Origin: Chloroflexus aggregans DSM 9485
Lineage (GTDB): Bacteria > Chloroflexota > Chloroflexia > Chloroflexales > Chloroflexaceae
DNA: 64,000 nucleotides
Direction: 5' to 3'
Assembly: GCF_000021945.1 (NCBI RefSeq)
Contig: NC_011831.1
Span: 1,088,001 to 1,152,000, forward strand
Shown here: piece after piece, positions 27,694 through 36,333 of the stretch
Position numbering within the stretch: position 1 is the first letter of the stretch
Layout of the letters: every line of letters begins with the position of its first letter
Translations under genes and position numbers: made by a program
The notes under the pieces: generated by a model
What the model saw: the letters and a program-made list of their open reading frames with translations, nothing else
What the model was told of the DNA's origin: nothing
Databases searched by the model: none

Positions 27694-29010
27694 GCGTTCA
27701 CCACCCACCGTAGTCGGCGTCTCAAGGAAAAATCTCCCCTCGGCGTCGTCATATGCAAAAAGTTCGGCATAACGCCCCCACTCCAACGCAACATCGAGCT
27801 GTCGCTCGGCCACTTCTGCCGGAAACTCCGGCTCAAGGGCAGTCCGCAGCACTTCCCAACGCAACGATTGATTATCGGCGGCGATGATCATGCGCAACAT
27901 CCAGCGGAAGAACGGCAACCGCCGCAACCGCGAAGCAAAAATCTCTTTACGCGCTTGGATACTCGCCTCGGCAAACGCCTCACCGAGCGGCGTGAGAATC
28001 AAGTTCCCGCTCTCCACCCGTGCAAAGCCGAGCAACTCAGCCGCCTCGATCAACGGTAATAACTGGTCAAGATCCAACCCAAGCTCATCTTGCAACTGCG
28101 CAATCGGATCACGCTCAAGGTCGGTCGCGTTCGCCTGCTCAAGCAGACCGGCCAGCGCCGTAACCGAAGCCTGTGGCAACAACCGCGTCTGACCGTTTTG
28201 CCCCGGCTCCGTCCCATACTCAATCGCTTCCGGTTGCGTCTGTCCGGCCAACACAGCATACACCCGCGCCACCAAAGCGGCAAAAGCATCAGATTTACGA
28301 TCACGCGGATGCGGTAGCTGAACCGGCACTTCGGCGATGATCCGACCCGGGTTCTTATCCATCACCACGATCCGGTCGGCCATAAAGACCGCCTCTTCGA
28401 TATTGTGGCTGACCATCAACACCGCCCGAATCTTCAGATTCCCACCCGTCCACAGCTCCAGCACCTCACCCCGCAATGTCTCAGCGCTCAAGACATCGAG
28501 CGCACTGAACGGCTCATCGAGACAGAGCAGTTCGGGATCAACTGCCAGCGCACGGGCGATCCCCACTTTCTGGCGCATACCACCCGACAACTCGCGTGGA
28601 TACGCTTGCTCAAAGCCATCAAGACCGACCAGATCGATCAACTCAACGGCCCGTCGGTGCGCTTCAGCTTCATCTACACCCCGTGCGATAAGCGCCACCG
28701 CCACATTCTCTTCAACCGTAAGCCACGGGAAGAGGGCAAACGTCTGAAACACGATGGTCGCAAACGGGTTCACACCGGTAAGCATCTTACCCCGATAGCG
28801 CACCAATCCCTCGCTAGGCCGATTAAGACCGGTGATAATGCGCAATAACGTGCTCTTGCCACAACCCGACGGGCCGAGCAAAGCGACAAATTCACCTTCA
28901 GCAATCGTCAGGTTAATATCTTGAATGGCGGTAAACTGGCGCTCGCCCCGCCCGTAGCGTTGCGATACCCCCATCAATTCCACCAGCGGTTTTGGCTGTG
29001 CCTGCTGCAT
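27691..29010 (-). CDS. NitT/TauT-family ABC transporter ATP-binding protein with C-terminal AAA-associated domain
   Basis: A 439-residue protein. Residues 1-250 form the ATPase: Walker A GPSGCGKST (about 43-51), Q-loop, ABC signature LSGGMRQ (about 140), Walker B LLCLDEPFSALD, and the switch His in VSHNIEEAV, all as in nitrate/sulfonate/taurine importers (NrtD, SsuB, TauB). About 170 extra residues follow, rich in helices (LQDELGLDLDQLLPLIEAAE), consistent with the AAA-associated C-terminal domain found in a subset of these ATPases. It drives the two-domain permease encoded just upstream (48-nt gap). No substrate-binding protein lies nearby, so the substrate is unknown. The stop codon is part of a repeat. 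Confidence 0.88.
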   Translation of the reverse strand: MQQAQPKPLVELMGVSQRYGRGERQFTAIQDINLTIAEGEFVALLGPSGCGKSTLLRIITGLNRPSEGLVRYRGKMLTGVNPFATIVFQTFALFPWLTVEENVAVALIARGVDEAEAHRRAVELIDLVGLDGFEQAYPRELSGGMRQKVGIARALAVDPELLCLDEPFSALDVLSAETLRGEVLELWTGGNLKIRAVLMVSHNIEEAVFMADRIVVMDKNPGRIIAEVPVQLPHPRDRKSDAFAALVARVYAVLAGQTQPEAIEYGTEPGQNGQTRLLPQASVTALAGLLEQANATDLERDPIAQLQDELGLDLDQLLPLIEAAELLGFARVESGNLILTPLGEAFAEASIQARKEIFASRLRRLPFFRWMLRMIIAADNQSLRWEVLRTALEPEFPAEVAERQLDVALEWGRYAELFAYDDAEGRFFLETPTTVGGER

Positions 29011-29058
29011 GCGGTTGCTCCCTCACTATTCTATCTGGCGCCGCTTGCGCCACACCGA

Positions 29059-30777
29059 TTACTCCATGCGATACTTTGTCTCGGCCAGCCGGTACAAACG
29101 CCGCCAGACCAGCCGGTTGATCGTGACCACCGCGACGATCATAGCCAAAGTGGCAGCAAACAGGCCAGCAAAATCGCCATCTGCCGTCGCCACTGCAATT
29201 TGCGCCCCAATCCCGATCGTCTGGTAGGTCTGCTGATTGAAGACCACATATTCAGCAACGATGCTGGCATTCCACGCCCCGCCACTAGCCGTGATCAACC
29301 CGGTGACCAGATAGGGAAAGAGGCCGGGCAAGATCAAAGTACGCCAGCGTTGCCATCCTCGTAACTGCAACAACTCGCTGGTGAAACGCAAATCTTGAGG
29401 GATTGCCGCCGCACCGGCAATCACATTAAACAAGATGTACCACTGCGTACCGAGCATCATCAACAGCACCGCCGCGAGATTGAGACCGCCGGGCAGGGCC
29501 AGAAATGCCAACACCAACACCGGAAAGAGGGCGGTCGCCGGCACCGACGCCGCGATCTGCACGATTGGCTGCAAAATGGCCGCCGCCCGCGGGCGCGTGC
29601 CGATAAATACCCCGACCGGCACCGTCCACAGCAGAGCAATAGTCATCGCCGTCGCTACTCGCGCCATCGTTGCGCCCACACTCAGCGCAATCGCGCCCCA
29701 TTGCACCAGCGGCACGCTCAGCAGCAGACCGCTGCCAACCCATCCACCCCAGCCAACCAAAACCACACTCACCACTACCAGCACCCATCCCCACCAAGAA
29801 CGTCGGGTTGATCCGCTGAGGTAGGGATCAGGCGCCGGTCCCCGGCTCAACCGGCGCATAATCATGCGATCGATGGCTCCCATCAAGCCACCAATCCAGC
29901 CGGCCACCACCGACTGCCGGATCAAATCGTAGAACCACGACTGCGCCTCTTCATCATCGCGTTCGATCATTTCCAGCCGGAACTGGCCGGCCCACGCTAG
30001 CAAAGGTCGCCAGACAAACTGGTCAAGAATGACAATCACCGCCACCAGCGTGAGAATGCCCCAGCCAATCGCGGTCAGATCGCCAGCGTTCGCAGCGGTT
30101 TGCAAGAACGCCCCTAGCCCCGGCAGGCGAAAATCGCGCTCACCGAGCGTGAAGATTTCGGCTGCCATGAGAAAAAACCAGCCGCCGGCCCAGCTCATCA
30201 TGCTGTTCCAGACTAACGCTAGCGCACCGAACGGAAATTCGAGGGTGGTAAAGCGTTGCCAGCGCGAGAAGCGAAAGATGCTGCTCGCTTCGCGCAGCTC
30301 GCGCGGGATGGTGGTCAGCGACTGGTACCACGCAAAGGTCATATTCCAGACTTGGCTGGTGAAGATGAGCACCACCGCGGTCAATTCCACTGCCAGCGCT
30401 TCCGGCAGCACCGTGCTCAGGCTGAGCAAGACCACCGGCAGAAACGACAAAATCGGCACGCTCTGCAACACATCGAGCAACGGAATAAGCACTCGCTCGG
30501 CACGCGCATTGTACGCCGCAATGTAGCCGTAGATCATCGTAAACAGAAACGACAGCGCATAAGCCAAGGCCATCCGTCCCACCGAACGCAAAGCGTAGAA
30601 GGGCAACGCGCTCAATGAGAGGTCAATCGCTGGCCCTTGTACCGTCGCCGGCGCGCTTTCGGCAGCGCCAATCACCAACGCCAGCAACCCGATCAGCACT
30701 AGCAACAACCAAACATCGGCCCGCGTCAAGATCGATTGCGCCGGCGGCGCAGGAGTAAAAGTACGCGGTTTAAACAT
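29059..30777 (-). CDS. ABC transporter permease with two fused BPD_transp_1 domains
   Basis: A 572-residue integral membrane protein from the ATG at 30777 (AAGGGG 9 nt upstream; an in-frame start 33 nt further up lacks a site). It contains two tandem permease domains of about 250 residues, each with the EAA-type loop that docks the ATPase: PRELREASSIFRFSRWQRF (about residue 190) and PQDLRFTSELLQLRGWQRW (about 465). The two are joined by a polar linker around IDRMIMRRLSRGP. Most NitT/TauT permeases are single-domain dimers, so this is a fused half-transporter pair. It is the first gene of a two-gene operon with the ATPase. Confidence 0.88.
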   Translation of the reverse strand: MFKPRTFTPAPPAQSILTRADVWLLLVLIGLLALVIGAAESAPATVQGPAIDLSLSALPFYALRSVGRMALAYALSFLFTMIYGYIAAYNARAERVLIPLLDVLQSVPILSFLPVVLLSLSTVLPEALAVELTAVVLIFTSQVWNMTFAWYQSLTTIPRELREASSIFRFSRWQRFTTLEFPFGALALVWNSMMSWAGGWFFLMAAEIFTLGERDFRLPGLGAFLQTAANAGDLTAIGWGILTLVAVIVILDQFVWRPLLAWAGQFRLEMIERDDEEAQSWFYDLIRQSVVAGWIGGLMGAIDRMIMRRLSRGPAPDPYLSGSTRRSWWGWVLVVVSVVLVGWGGWVGSGLLLSVPLVQWGAIALSVGATMARVATAMTIALLWTVPVGVFIGTRPRAAAILQPIVQIAASVPATALFPVLVLAFLALPGGLNLAAVLLMMLGTQWYILFNVIAGAAAIPQDLRFTSELLQLRGWQRWRTLILPGLFPYLVTGLITASGGAWNASIVAEYVVFNQQTYQTIGIGAQIAVATADGDFAGLFAATLAMIVAVVTINRLVWRRLYRLAETKYRME

Positions 30778-30834
30778 CACACCAACCCCTTGTTCTCTCG
30801 TTAAACTCATTCCGCATCCACTGCGAACCTCCCC

Positions 30835-30850
30835 ACCTTTGCGTTAGAGA
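30835..30850. repeat. Heptad-type repeat fragment left of the third array
   Basis: CACCTTTGCGTTAGAG is one reverse-orientation copy of the AACGCAAAGG family. It immediately precedes the palindromic array and mirrors the longer copy on its right side. Confidence 0.55.
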
Positions 30851-30857
30851 CCTTCGG

Positions 30858-31160
30858 GTGGGCACGGCGTGCCGTGCCCCTACAACCGGGTGGGCACGCC
30901 ATCACTGTACCCCTACAACCGGGTGGGCACGGCGTGCCGTGCCCCTACAACCGGGTGGGCACGCCATCACTGTACCCCTACAACCGGGTGGGCACGGCGT
31001 GCCGTGCCCCTACAACCGGGTGGGCACGCCATCACCGTGCCCCTACAGCCCTTCGTGTGGGCACGGCATCACCGTGGCCCTACAACCGTGTGGGCACGCC
31101 ATCACCGTGCCCCTACAGCCCTTCGTGTGGGCACGGCACCGCCGTGCCCCTACGGGTGGC
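30858..31160. repeat. Third palindromic repeat array, alternating two unit types
   Basis: Units GGGTGGGCACGGCGTGCC... and GGGTGGGCACGCCATCAC..., each ending in CCCCTACAACC, alternate with a combined period near 65 bp. Later units carry CCCTTCGTGT instead of ACCGGGT. The region holds no gene; plus-strand frames through it are artefacts. Confidence 0.93.
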
Positions 31161-31165
31161 ATCCT

Positions 31166-31239
31166 CTGCGCCTCTGCGCCCTTTGCGCCTTTGCGTTAAC
31201 GTCCTTTGCGCCTTTGCGCCCTTTGCGCCTTTGCGTTAA
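31166..31239. repeat. Heptad-type repeat supplying the mgtE stop codon
   Basis: Several CTTTGCGCC / CTCTGCGCC copies and two CTTTGCGTTAA copies. On the minus strand the TAA of mgtE (31236-31238) begins the repeat TTTAACGCAAAGGCGCAAAG. Confidence 0.8.
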
Positions 31240-32585
31240 ATCCCCAGCAAGTACGTCGCCAGCGAGAAGTAGATCAACACCCCACCAATATCCGATAACG
31301 ACGTCACCAGCGGGCCGCTCGCCGTCGCCGGATCAAGACCCAACCGCCGCAGAATAAAGGGCAGTGACATCCCGATCAAACTTCCCATCAGCACTAAGAT
31401 CAGCATCGTCAGCGCAACCACCCCGGCCACCTGCCAGCCCACTCTGACCACGCCCAACAACCCGACTGCAATCGCCATTGCACTACCCAACAGCAACGCA
31501 ACCAACAATTCTTTGAGCAGCAGACGCCACCAGTCACTCGCCCTGACATCACCGGTCGCCATAGCGCGCACCGTCAGAGTCGCCGATTGCGAACCGGCAT
31601 TACCGGCGCTTCCGATCAACAACGGCAAAAAGAATACTAATGAAACAACTGCCGCAATCGTTTCTTGAAAAGCTGCAATTGTCGCCCCCGAAAAGACATT
31701 CACAAACACCAACGCCACCAGCCACGGAACCCGCTTCTGCACCAATTCAAACACCGGTATCTCTAGATAATTGCCACGCAACGGCTCAACCGCCGCGCTG
31801 CGGTGGAAGTCCTCGGTCACTTCCTCCTCAGCCACATCGATCAGGTCATCGAAGGTTACAATCCCGACCAACACCCCATCTGAATCGACGACCGGCAACG
31901 CCGGCAGGCTATAGCGGCGCAAAGCTTCGACCGCGCGTTCACGATCATCAAACGCCGACAAGACAACGTAGCTCTCGTCCATTAAGCTACGCACTGTTTG
32001 CGACGGCTCGGCCAAAATAAACCGGCGCAGTTCAACGGCATCGAGCAACCGCCATTTGTCGTCGGTGACGTAGATCACATCAATCGTTTCGCTATTCCGA
32101 CCACGCAGACGAATATGTTCGAGTGCCCGGGCAATCGTCCAATCGGGTCGCACGGCCACATAATCAGGCGTCATCAACCGCCCGACGCTCTCTTCAGGAT
32201 AGCCTAGCAACTGGCGGGCCTCGCGCAAGTCCGTCGGACTGAGGAGATTAAGCAGCTTTTGCGTCACCTGACCGGGCAATTCCTCGAACAATTGCGTGCG
32301 ATCATCGGGGCTAAGGCTAGCCAAGAGCAGCCGCGTCTCTTCCTGACTGAGGCTGGTCAACAACTCATATTGATCATCGTGTTCAAGGTAAGAAAAGACA
32401 TCGCCGGCTAACGTGCGTGGCAACACACGAAACACCAGCATGCGCTCGGCGGCAGAAAGTTCGCGCAAGAGATCGGCAATCTCAGGGGCCGGCCAGCGCG
32501 ATAGCTGATCGCGCAAATCGAGCCAGCGTTGCCCGGCGATAAGCGCCTGAACTTCATCAATACGGGGAGTTGGGAAAGTGGTCAT
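31236..32585 (-). CDS. mgtE: Magnesium transporter MgtE
   Basis: A 449-residue protein. The start at 32585 is fixed by AAGGGGGTGA 5 nt upstream; an in-frame ATG 54 nt earlier lies inside the leader. Order: superhelical MgtE N domain (about 10-115), two CBS domains (about 125-250, including IDVIYVTDDKWRLLDAVELR), a plug helix, and five membrane helices (about 280-449) with the conserved GNAGSQSATLTVRA selectivity region. MgtE is a homodimeric Mg2+ channel whose cytosolic domains close it when Mg2+ is plentiful. Transcription is probably controlled by the structured leader with its own terminator at 32646-32836. The stop codon is embedded in a heptad repeat. Confidence 0.95.
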   Translation of the reverse strand: MTTFPTPRIDEVQALIAGQRWLDLRDQLSRWPAPEIADLLRELSAAERMLVFRVLPRTLAGDVFSYLEHDDQYELLTSLSQEETRLLLASLSPDDRTQLFEELPGQVTQKLLNLLSPTDLREARQLLGYPEESVGRLMTPDYVAVRPDWTIARALEHIRLRGRNSETIDVIYVTDDKWRLLDAVELRRFILAEPSQTVRSLMDESYVVLSAFDDRERAVEALRRYSLPALPVVDSDGVLVGIVTFDDLIDVAEEEVTEDFHRSAAVEPLRGNYLEIPVFELVQKRVPWLVALVFVNVFSGATIAAFQETIAAVVSLVFFLPLLIGSAGNAGSQSATLTVRAMATGDVRASDWWRLLLKELLVALLLGSAMAIAVGLLGVVRVGWQVAGVVALTMLILVLMGSLIGMSLPFILRRLGLDPATASGPLVTSLSDIGGVLIYFSLATYLLGI

Positions 32586-32645
32586 TGTCACCCCCTTGCA
32601 CATCGTGTCAGCGACACAGGGGTGACAACCACAACGCAAACACAG

Positions 32646-32674
32646 AAAACCCCGGTGGGATTACCTCACCGGGG
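32646..32674 (-). terminator. Attenuator-type terminator in the mgtE leader
   Basis: A perfect 8-bp stem CCCCGGTG/CACCGGGG (32650-32674) with a 9-nt loop, followed on the minus strand by TTTT. It lies about 60 nt before the mgtE ATG, inside the leader, so it can stop transcription before the gene. Confidence 0.8.
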
Positions 32675-32836
32675 TGCATCGGGATGATTAGGCTACAGCC
32701 TATTCATGCCGGCACAACAAACCGATGAGGCCGGTAGATGCGTTGATTGTTATCACCACACTCTGCCGCTGGTCAGAATGACTACTATCCATAGCGGTTC
32801 CGTTCCTCATCGTGTCTAACCGGTACCCAATAGGCT
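32675..32836 (-). ncRNA. Structured mgtE leader, candidate Mg2+ riboswitch (M-box-like)
   Basis: The leader begins at the predicted start point with AGCCTATT (32829-32836), which pairs perfectly with AATAGGCT (32697-32704) to close a domain of about 130 nt. Inside it, GTTAG, GATGAGG and CTATGGATA occur in the order seen in M-box (ykoK) riboswitches, which sense Mg2+ ahead of mgtE genes. The match to the M-box consensus is only partial by eye. The downstream terminator completes an expression platform. A different metal-sensing or protein-binding leader is possible. Confidence 0.5.
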
Positions 32837-32841
32837 TCATT

Positions 32842-32870
32842 ACTATACGCCTGAAGCGAGGATTTGTCAA
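32842..32870 (-). promoter_or_regulatory. mgtE promoter
   Basis: TTGACA (32865-32870), 17 nt, TATAGT (32842-32847), read on the minus strand. Near-consensus sigma-70 boxes directly upstream of the structured leader. Confidence 0.8.
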
Positions 32871-32932
32871 TTACGATCAACCGCCATAATCTGTATCTCG
32901 TTACCTATGCAATGACCAATAGCAGTCGCCCG

Positions 32933-33727
32933 CTACCGCACCACTAACGGCACAAACAACCGGTGCGGGCCGGTTATCAACGGCGCGGCGCTCTGCAAGA
33001 TAATAGTGTCGCTATTGCGATAAACAGTCGCGCCGTTGCGTATCTCCACCAAGACCGTGCGCTCGCCGCTGCCATCGAGTAGCGTCCAAGGGTAGCTGGA
33101 TTGATATGGCCTCCATTCCGTCCAATTGATGCCGTCGTTGCTGAGTCGCATCTGTTGCGCCCAACCGCTACCGTAAATGTAGAGCTGAACGTTTGGCGAC
33201 TCCGTGATCGCCGCTTCACCGTTGATCACCACCGGGTAGGTGGCCCAGCGACAGCCAAACGTCTGCGACCAATAGCGTTGATAATAGGAATCGCTCCGAT
33301 AAGTGTAGCCGGCGCCGATTTCACACAAACCGGAGCGAAGAATGTTGTCGCGGTGGCCCGGGCTGGTCATCCATTCCTCAACCACTACCTCCGGCGTTGC
33401 ATATCCCGCTGCCAGATTCTCGGCGATCAGAGAATAGTTATTGTAACCAAACGCGGGAAACCGCTGGCCGATAGTGCGCCCAAGGCTGTCAGTGTGCGAC
33501 AGCGTATTCTGGCCGGCATTGTCTTGTGTAATCCAGTCGGCGGCGGCTTGCAGGTTGTCGTTGCGCTTGAGCGGCGGCAGGGCGTGAGCCATCCGAATCT
33601 GGTTGGTAAGTTCGATCACCTGCTGGCGAACATCGGTCTGCGCTGCGAGCGGCGCTGGCGGCGCCGCTATGGTTGCACACCACAGGCAGAGAAGGAACAG
33701 GAGGGCAACCGCATATCGAGCACGCAT
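32933..33727 (-). CDS. Secreted CAP-domain (SCP/PR-1-like) protein
   Basis: A 264-residue protein with a Sec signal peptide (MRARYAVALLFLLCLWCATI, cleavage probably near LAAQ, residue 30). Residues 35-170 form a CAP domain: VIELTNQIRMAHALPPLKRN, then the signatures LSHTDSLG, ENLAAGY and EEWMTSPGHRDNIL, with His and Glu residues of the family's metal site. The remaining 90 residues are beta-rich and end LFVPLVVR, a tail common on secreted proteins of this bacterial group (my recollection, not a search). CAP proteins are extracellular with diverse roles; none can be assigned. GAGGA lies just before the ATG. The gene is monocistronic, with mgtE signals upstream of a different unit. Confidence 0.88.
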   Translation of the reverse strand: MRARYAVALLFLLCLWCATIAAPPAPLAAQTDVRQQVIELTNQIRMAHALPPLKRNDNLQAAADWITQDNAGQNTLSHTDSLGRTIGQRFPAFGYNNYSLIAENLAAGYATPEVVVEEWMTSPGHRDNILRSGLCEIGAGYTYRSDSYYQRYWSQTFGCRWATYPVVINGEAAITESPNVQLYIYGSGWAQQMRLSNDGINWTEWRPYQSSYPWTLLDGSGERTVLVEIRNGATVYRNSDTIILQSAAPLITGPHRLFVPLVVR

Positions 33728-33730
33728 ACA

Positions 33731-34110
33731 ATCCTCACACGACTTGGCTATGCTCGATCTAGAGTAAAATGATTACGATGTTCTCGCCAGAGAGAAATAA
33801 GTCCTCCTCTGCACTAGTGCAGCCGCACCTAGTGTCGCCGCTCTCTGCCTATCAATGCAACGTTTACTATCTCTCCGTAGCCACCCCTATTTGATCATGC
33901 TGGCTTTGATGATTTGACAGTTGCCAGCGGTATCATATAATCAACCAAAGTGTTCATGCTCCCTTATCCTATTTTCGGCCATCACGTTACCGAGACTGTC
34001 CGATGTTTGTGTCTATGACCATCTTTCACTAGTGAAATAATCTCTGTTTTTAGCTGCCATAGGTCAGATATGCTTTCCATCGCGGTTTCGTCATCCACTA
34101 GTTAGAAAGA
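33731..34110. other. Intergenic stretch without a recognised gene
   Basis: This approximately 380-nt AT-richer gap separates the CAP-domain gene from a small membrane protein gene. It should hold promoters for both, but no convincing -35/-10 pair, hairpin or small RNA was identified. Confidence 0.5.
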
Positions 34111-34123
34111 CTTGCTCACGACC

Positions 34124-34300
34124 ATGAATCTGCTCAAAAACTTCTACGTGGTTGTAGGTGTGATCATCTTTGTCTTTGTCTTGGCGATGGGGCTCTGGCT
34201 CAGATTTGGTTGGCGTGAGTCATTACTGGCGGCGGCGGCCTTGACGGTGGTCGCGATCGTGTTGGAGTGGCTGCGGAATACGTTCGGGTTGGATCTCTAA
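34124..34300 (+). CDS. Small two-helix membrane protein
   Basis: A 58-residue protein from the ATG at 34124 (an in-frame TTG 12 nt upstream is less likely). Two hydrophobic helices (about residues 7-24 and 33-50) are joined by a short turn LRFGWRES, giving a hairpin with both ends on one side. The family is not recognised and it has no operon partner. It converges on the metal ATPase gene, separated by a strong bidirectional hairpin. The clean helix-turn-helix composition and the terminator directly after its stop support it as a real gene. Confidence 0.6.
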   Translation: MNLLKNFYVVVGVIIFVFVLAMGLWLRFGWRESLLAAAALTVVAIVLEWLRNTFGLDL

Positions 34301-34320
34301 TTCGCAACGGCAATACGGAG

Positions 34321-34344
34321 CGGGCCGCCGGTTTGGCGGCCCGC
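34321..34344. terminator. Bidirectional hairpin between convergent genes
   Basis: GGGCCGCC and GGCGGCCC flank a short GGTTT loop in the 73-nt gap between the small membrane protein gene and the ATPase gene. No long T-run follows on either side. Confidence 0.65.
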
Positions 34345-34373
34345 TTCTATACTGTATGCATTAGCCGGCTCTA

Positions 34374-36296
34374 TCAGCGGAACATCAATAGCCGTAACCC
34401 GTTGAGCACCACAATAATCGTGCTGCCTTCGTGCCCGACCACACCGAGTGGCAACGGTACACCCACCGTCAATGTTGTTGTCACCAACACTACCACAACC
34501 GCCAGCGCAAAGATAATATTTTGCCAGACCACGCGCTGGGTGCGGCGGCTGAGCCGCAGTGCGTAAGTAATCGCACTCAAATCATCGCGCATCAACACCA
34601 GATCGGCCGTCTCGAGTGCCGCATCGGTACCGGCAGCCCCCATCGCAATTCCCACCGTCGCCGCCGCCAACGCCGGTGCGTCATTCACACCGTCGCCGAC
34701 CATCGCCACACCACCGTAACGCTGGCGTAACTGCTCGACGATACGCAGCTTATCGGCGGGCAACAGGCCGGCATGCACCTCATCCACACCCAGCCGGCGC
34801 GCCATCGCTTCCGCCACCTGCGGATTATCGCCGGTCAGCATCACGATCCGCTCGATACCGGCAGCGCGCAACTCGGCAATGCGCTGGGCTGCATCGGGCC
34901 GTTCACGATCCATCACCGCTACCAATCCCAACCACTGCTCGCCACGCCGAACGAACAACACACTCCCGCGCCCTTGCGCCATTAGCTCATCGGCCCGCGC
35001 CGACAACTCCGACGGCATAACCACCCCGGCCTCGGCAAACAAGCGCGGCGAACCGACCAGTGTCTCAACCCCTTCCCACATCGCACGCACACCCATCCCG
35101 GTCACAGCCGTAAACTGCTCGGGTGGCGCAACCGTGATCCCACGTTCTTCGGCGGCTTGCAAAATGGCACGCGCAATCGGGTGCTCTGAAGGTTGCTCGG
35201 CGCGGGCCACAATCGCCAATAGATCGGCTTCGTCCACCCCATTCATCGGCACGAGATCGGTCATTGTCGGCTTACCAAAGGTCAACGTGCCGGTTTTGTC
35301 GAAAGCGATCACCCGTACCTTGCTCAATTCCTCAAGATGCACGCCACCCTTGAACAGCACCCCACGCCGCGCCCCGGCTGCAATCGCGCTTAGTAACGAA
35401 GCCGGTACACTGATCACGAGCGCGCACGGCGAAGCGACTGTGAGCAGCACCATTCCGCGGTAGAAGGTATCGGCAAAGTCGGCTCCGGTTAGCGCCGGTA
35501 CGGCAAGGATGAACAAAATCACCGCAACGATTACGCCAATTGCATACCGCTGCTCAAAATATTCAAGAAAGCTCTGCGACCGCGCCTTACGCGCCTGCGC
35601 TTCGCTCACCATCGTAATAATCCGGGCCAACGTACTCTCACTGGCCGGCTTGGTTACCCGCACTTCCAGCGCGCCAGTCTGGTTAAGCGTACCGGCCAAC
35701 ACCGCCATCCCCGGCCCCTTCTGCACCGGCATCGACTCGCCGGTCAACGCCGATTCGTCAAACGAACCGCTCCCCCGTTCGATCACACCGTCGAGCGGCA
35801 CCCGGTCACCGGGGCGAAGCACTATCACATCGCCCACTTGCACCGCCTCAATCGGCAGATCGAGTTCACGCCCATCGCGATGAACCGTCACCGTATCCGG
35901 GCGCAACTGCATCAGCGCGGTAATCGCCTGTTCGGTACGCCGCATTGCATAGGCTTGCAACACATTGCTCAACGAAAAGAGAAAGAGCAGAATCGCACCT
36001 TCGGTAAAATCGCCTAAATAGCCCGCACCGAGCGCTGCCAATACCATCAACAGGTCAACTTCAATCGACCAATGGCGTAAGGCCTCGATGATGGCCCGCA
36101 CTGCATAAAAACCGCCAAAAAAGTAGGTAGCCAGATGGACGACCAAGATGATCGACTCCGGCGCACCCGATCCTTCCAGTATCAGACCGGTGACGATACC
36201 GATCAGGGTCAAAGCGACAAAGGCCGGCTCGAGGATTTCGTCGTTGAGCAGCAGCGTCAGGCGCTGCCGGGGTGCAGTATTAGAAATGGTGGTCAT
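34374..36296 (-). CDS. P1B-type heavy-metal translocating ATPase (Zn/Cd/Co or Cu exporter class)
   Basis: A 640-residue ATPase that pumps metal ions across the cytoplasmic membrane. Features in order: four N-terminal helices, actuator motif LTGESMP (about residue 200), membrane metal motif ASPCALV (about 293), phosphorylation site DKTGTLT (about 338), the P1B marker His-Pro in SEHPIARA, and hinge MVGDGVNDAPAL (about 545). The SPC motif with a C-terminal NGLRLL is closest to CadA/ZntA-type pumps. There is no N-terminal HMA metal-binding domain, so the protein is shorter than typical CadA. A TrmB-type regulator gene lies 37 nt upstream in the same direction, and the pair is probably one transcript. 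Confidence 0.92.
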   Translation of the reverse strand: MTTISNTAPRQRLTLLLNDEILEPAFVALTLIGIVTGLILEGSGAPESIILVVHLATYFFGGFYAVRAIIEALRHWSIEVDLLMVLAALGAGYLGDFTEGAILLFLFSLSNVLQAYAMRRTEQAITALMQLRPDTVTVHRDGRELDLPIEAVQVGDVIVLRPGDRVPLDGVIERGSGSFDESALTGESMPVQKGPGMAVLAGTLNQTGALEVRVTKPASESTLARIITMVSEAQARKARSQSFLEYFEQRYAIGVIVAVILFILAVPALTGADFADTFYRGMVLLTVASPCALVISVPASLLSAIAAGARRGVLFKGGVHLEELSKVRVIAFDKTGTLTFGKPTMTDLVPMNGVDEADLLAIVARAEQPSEHPIARAILQAAEERGITVAPPEQFTAVTGMGVRAMWEGVETLVGSPRLFAEAGVVMPSELSARADELMAQGRGSVLFVRRGEQWLGLVAVMDRERPDAAQRIAELRAAGIERIVMLTGDNPQVAEAMARRLGVDEVHAGLLPADKLRIVEQLRQRYGGVAMVGDGVNDAPALAAATVGIAMGAAGTDAALETADLVLMRDDLSAITYALRLSRRTQRVVWQNIIFALAVVVVLVTTTLTVGVPLPLGVVGHEGSTIIVVLNGLRLLMFR

Positions 36297-36333
36297 GACA
36301 ATCTCCTCTCTGCCGCCGGGTAACGTAACCGAG

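Noticed and set aside
30858-31357. Plus-strand frames of 110-160 codons over the third array
   Set aside because: Repeat translations that overlap the 3' end of mgtE on the other strand.
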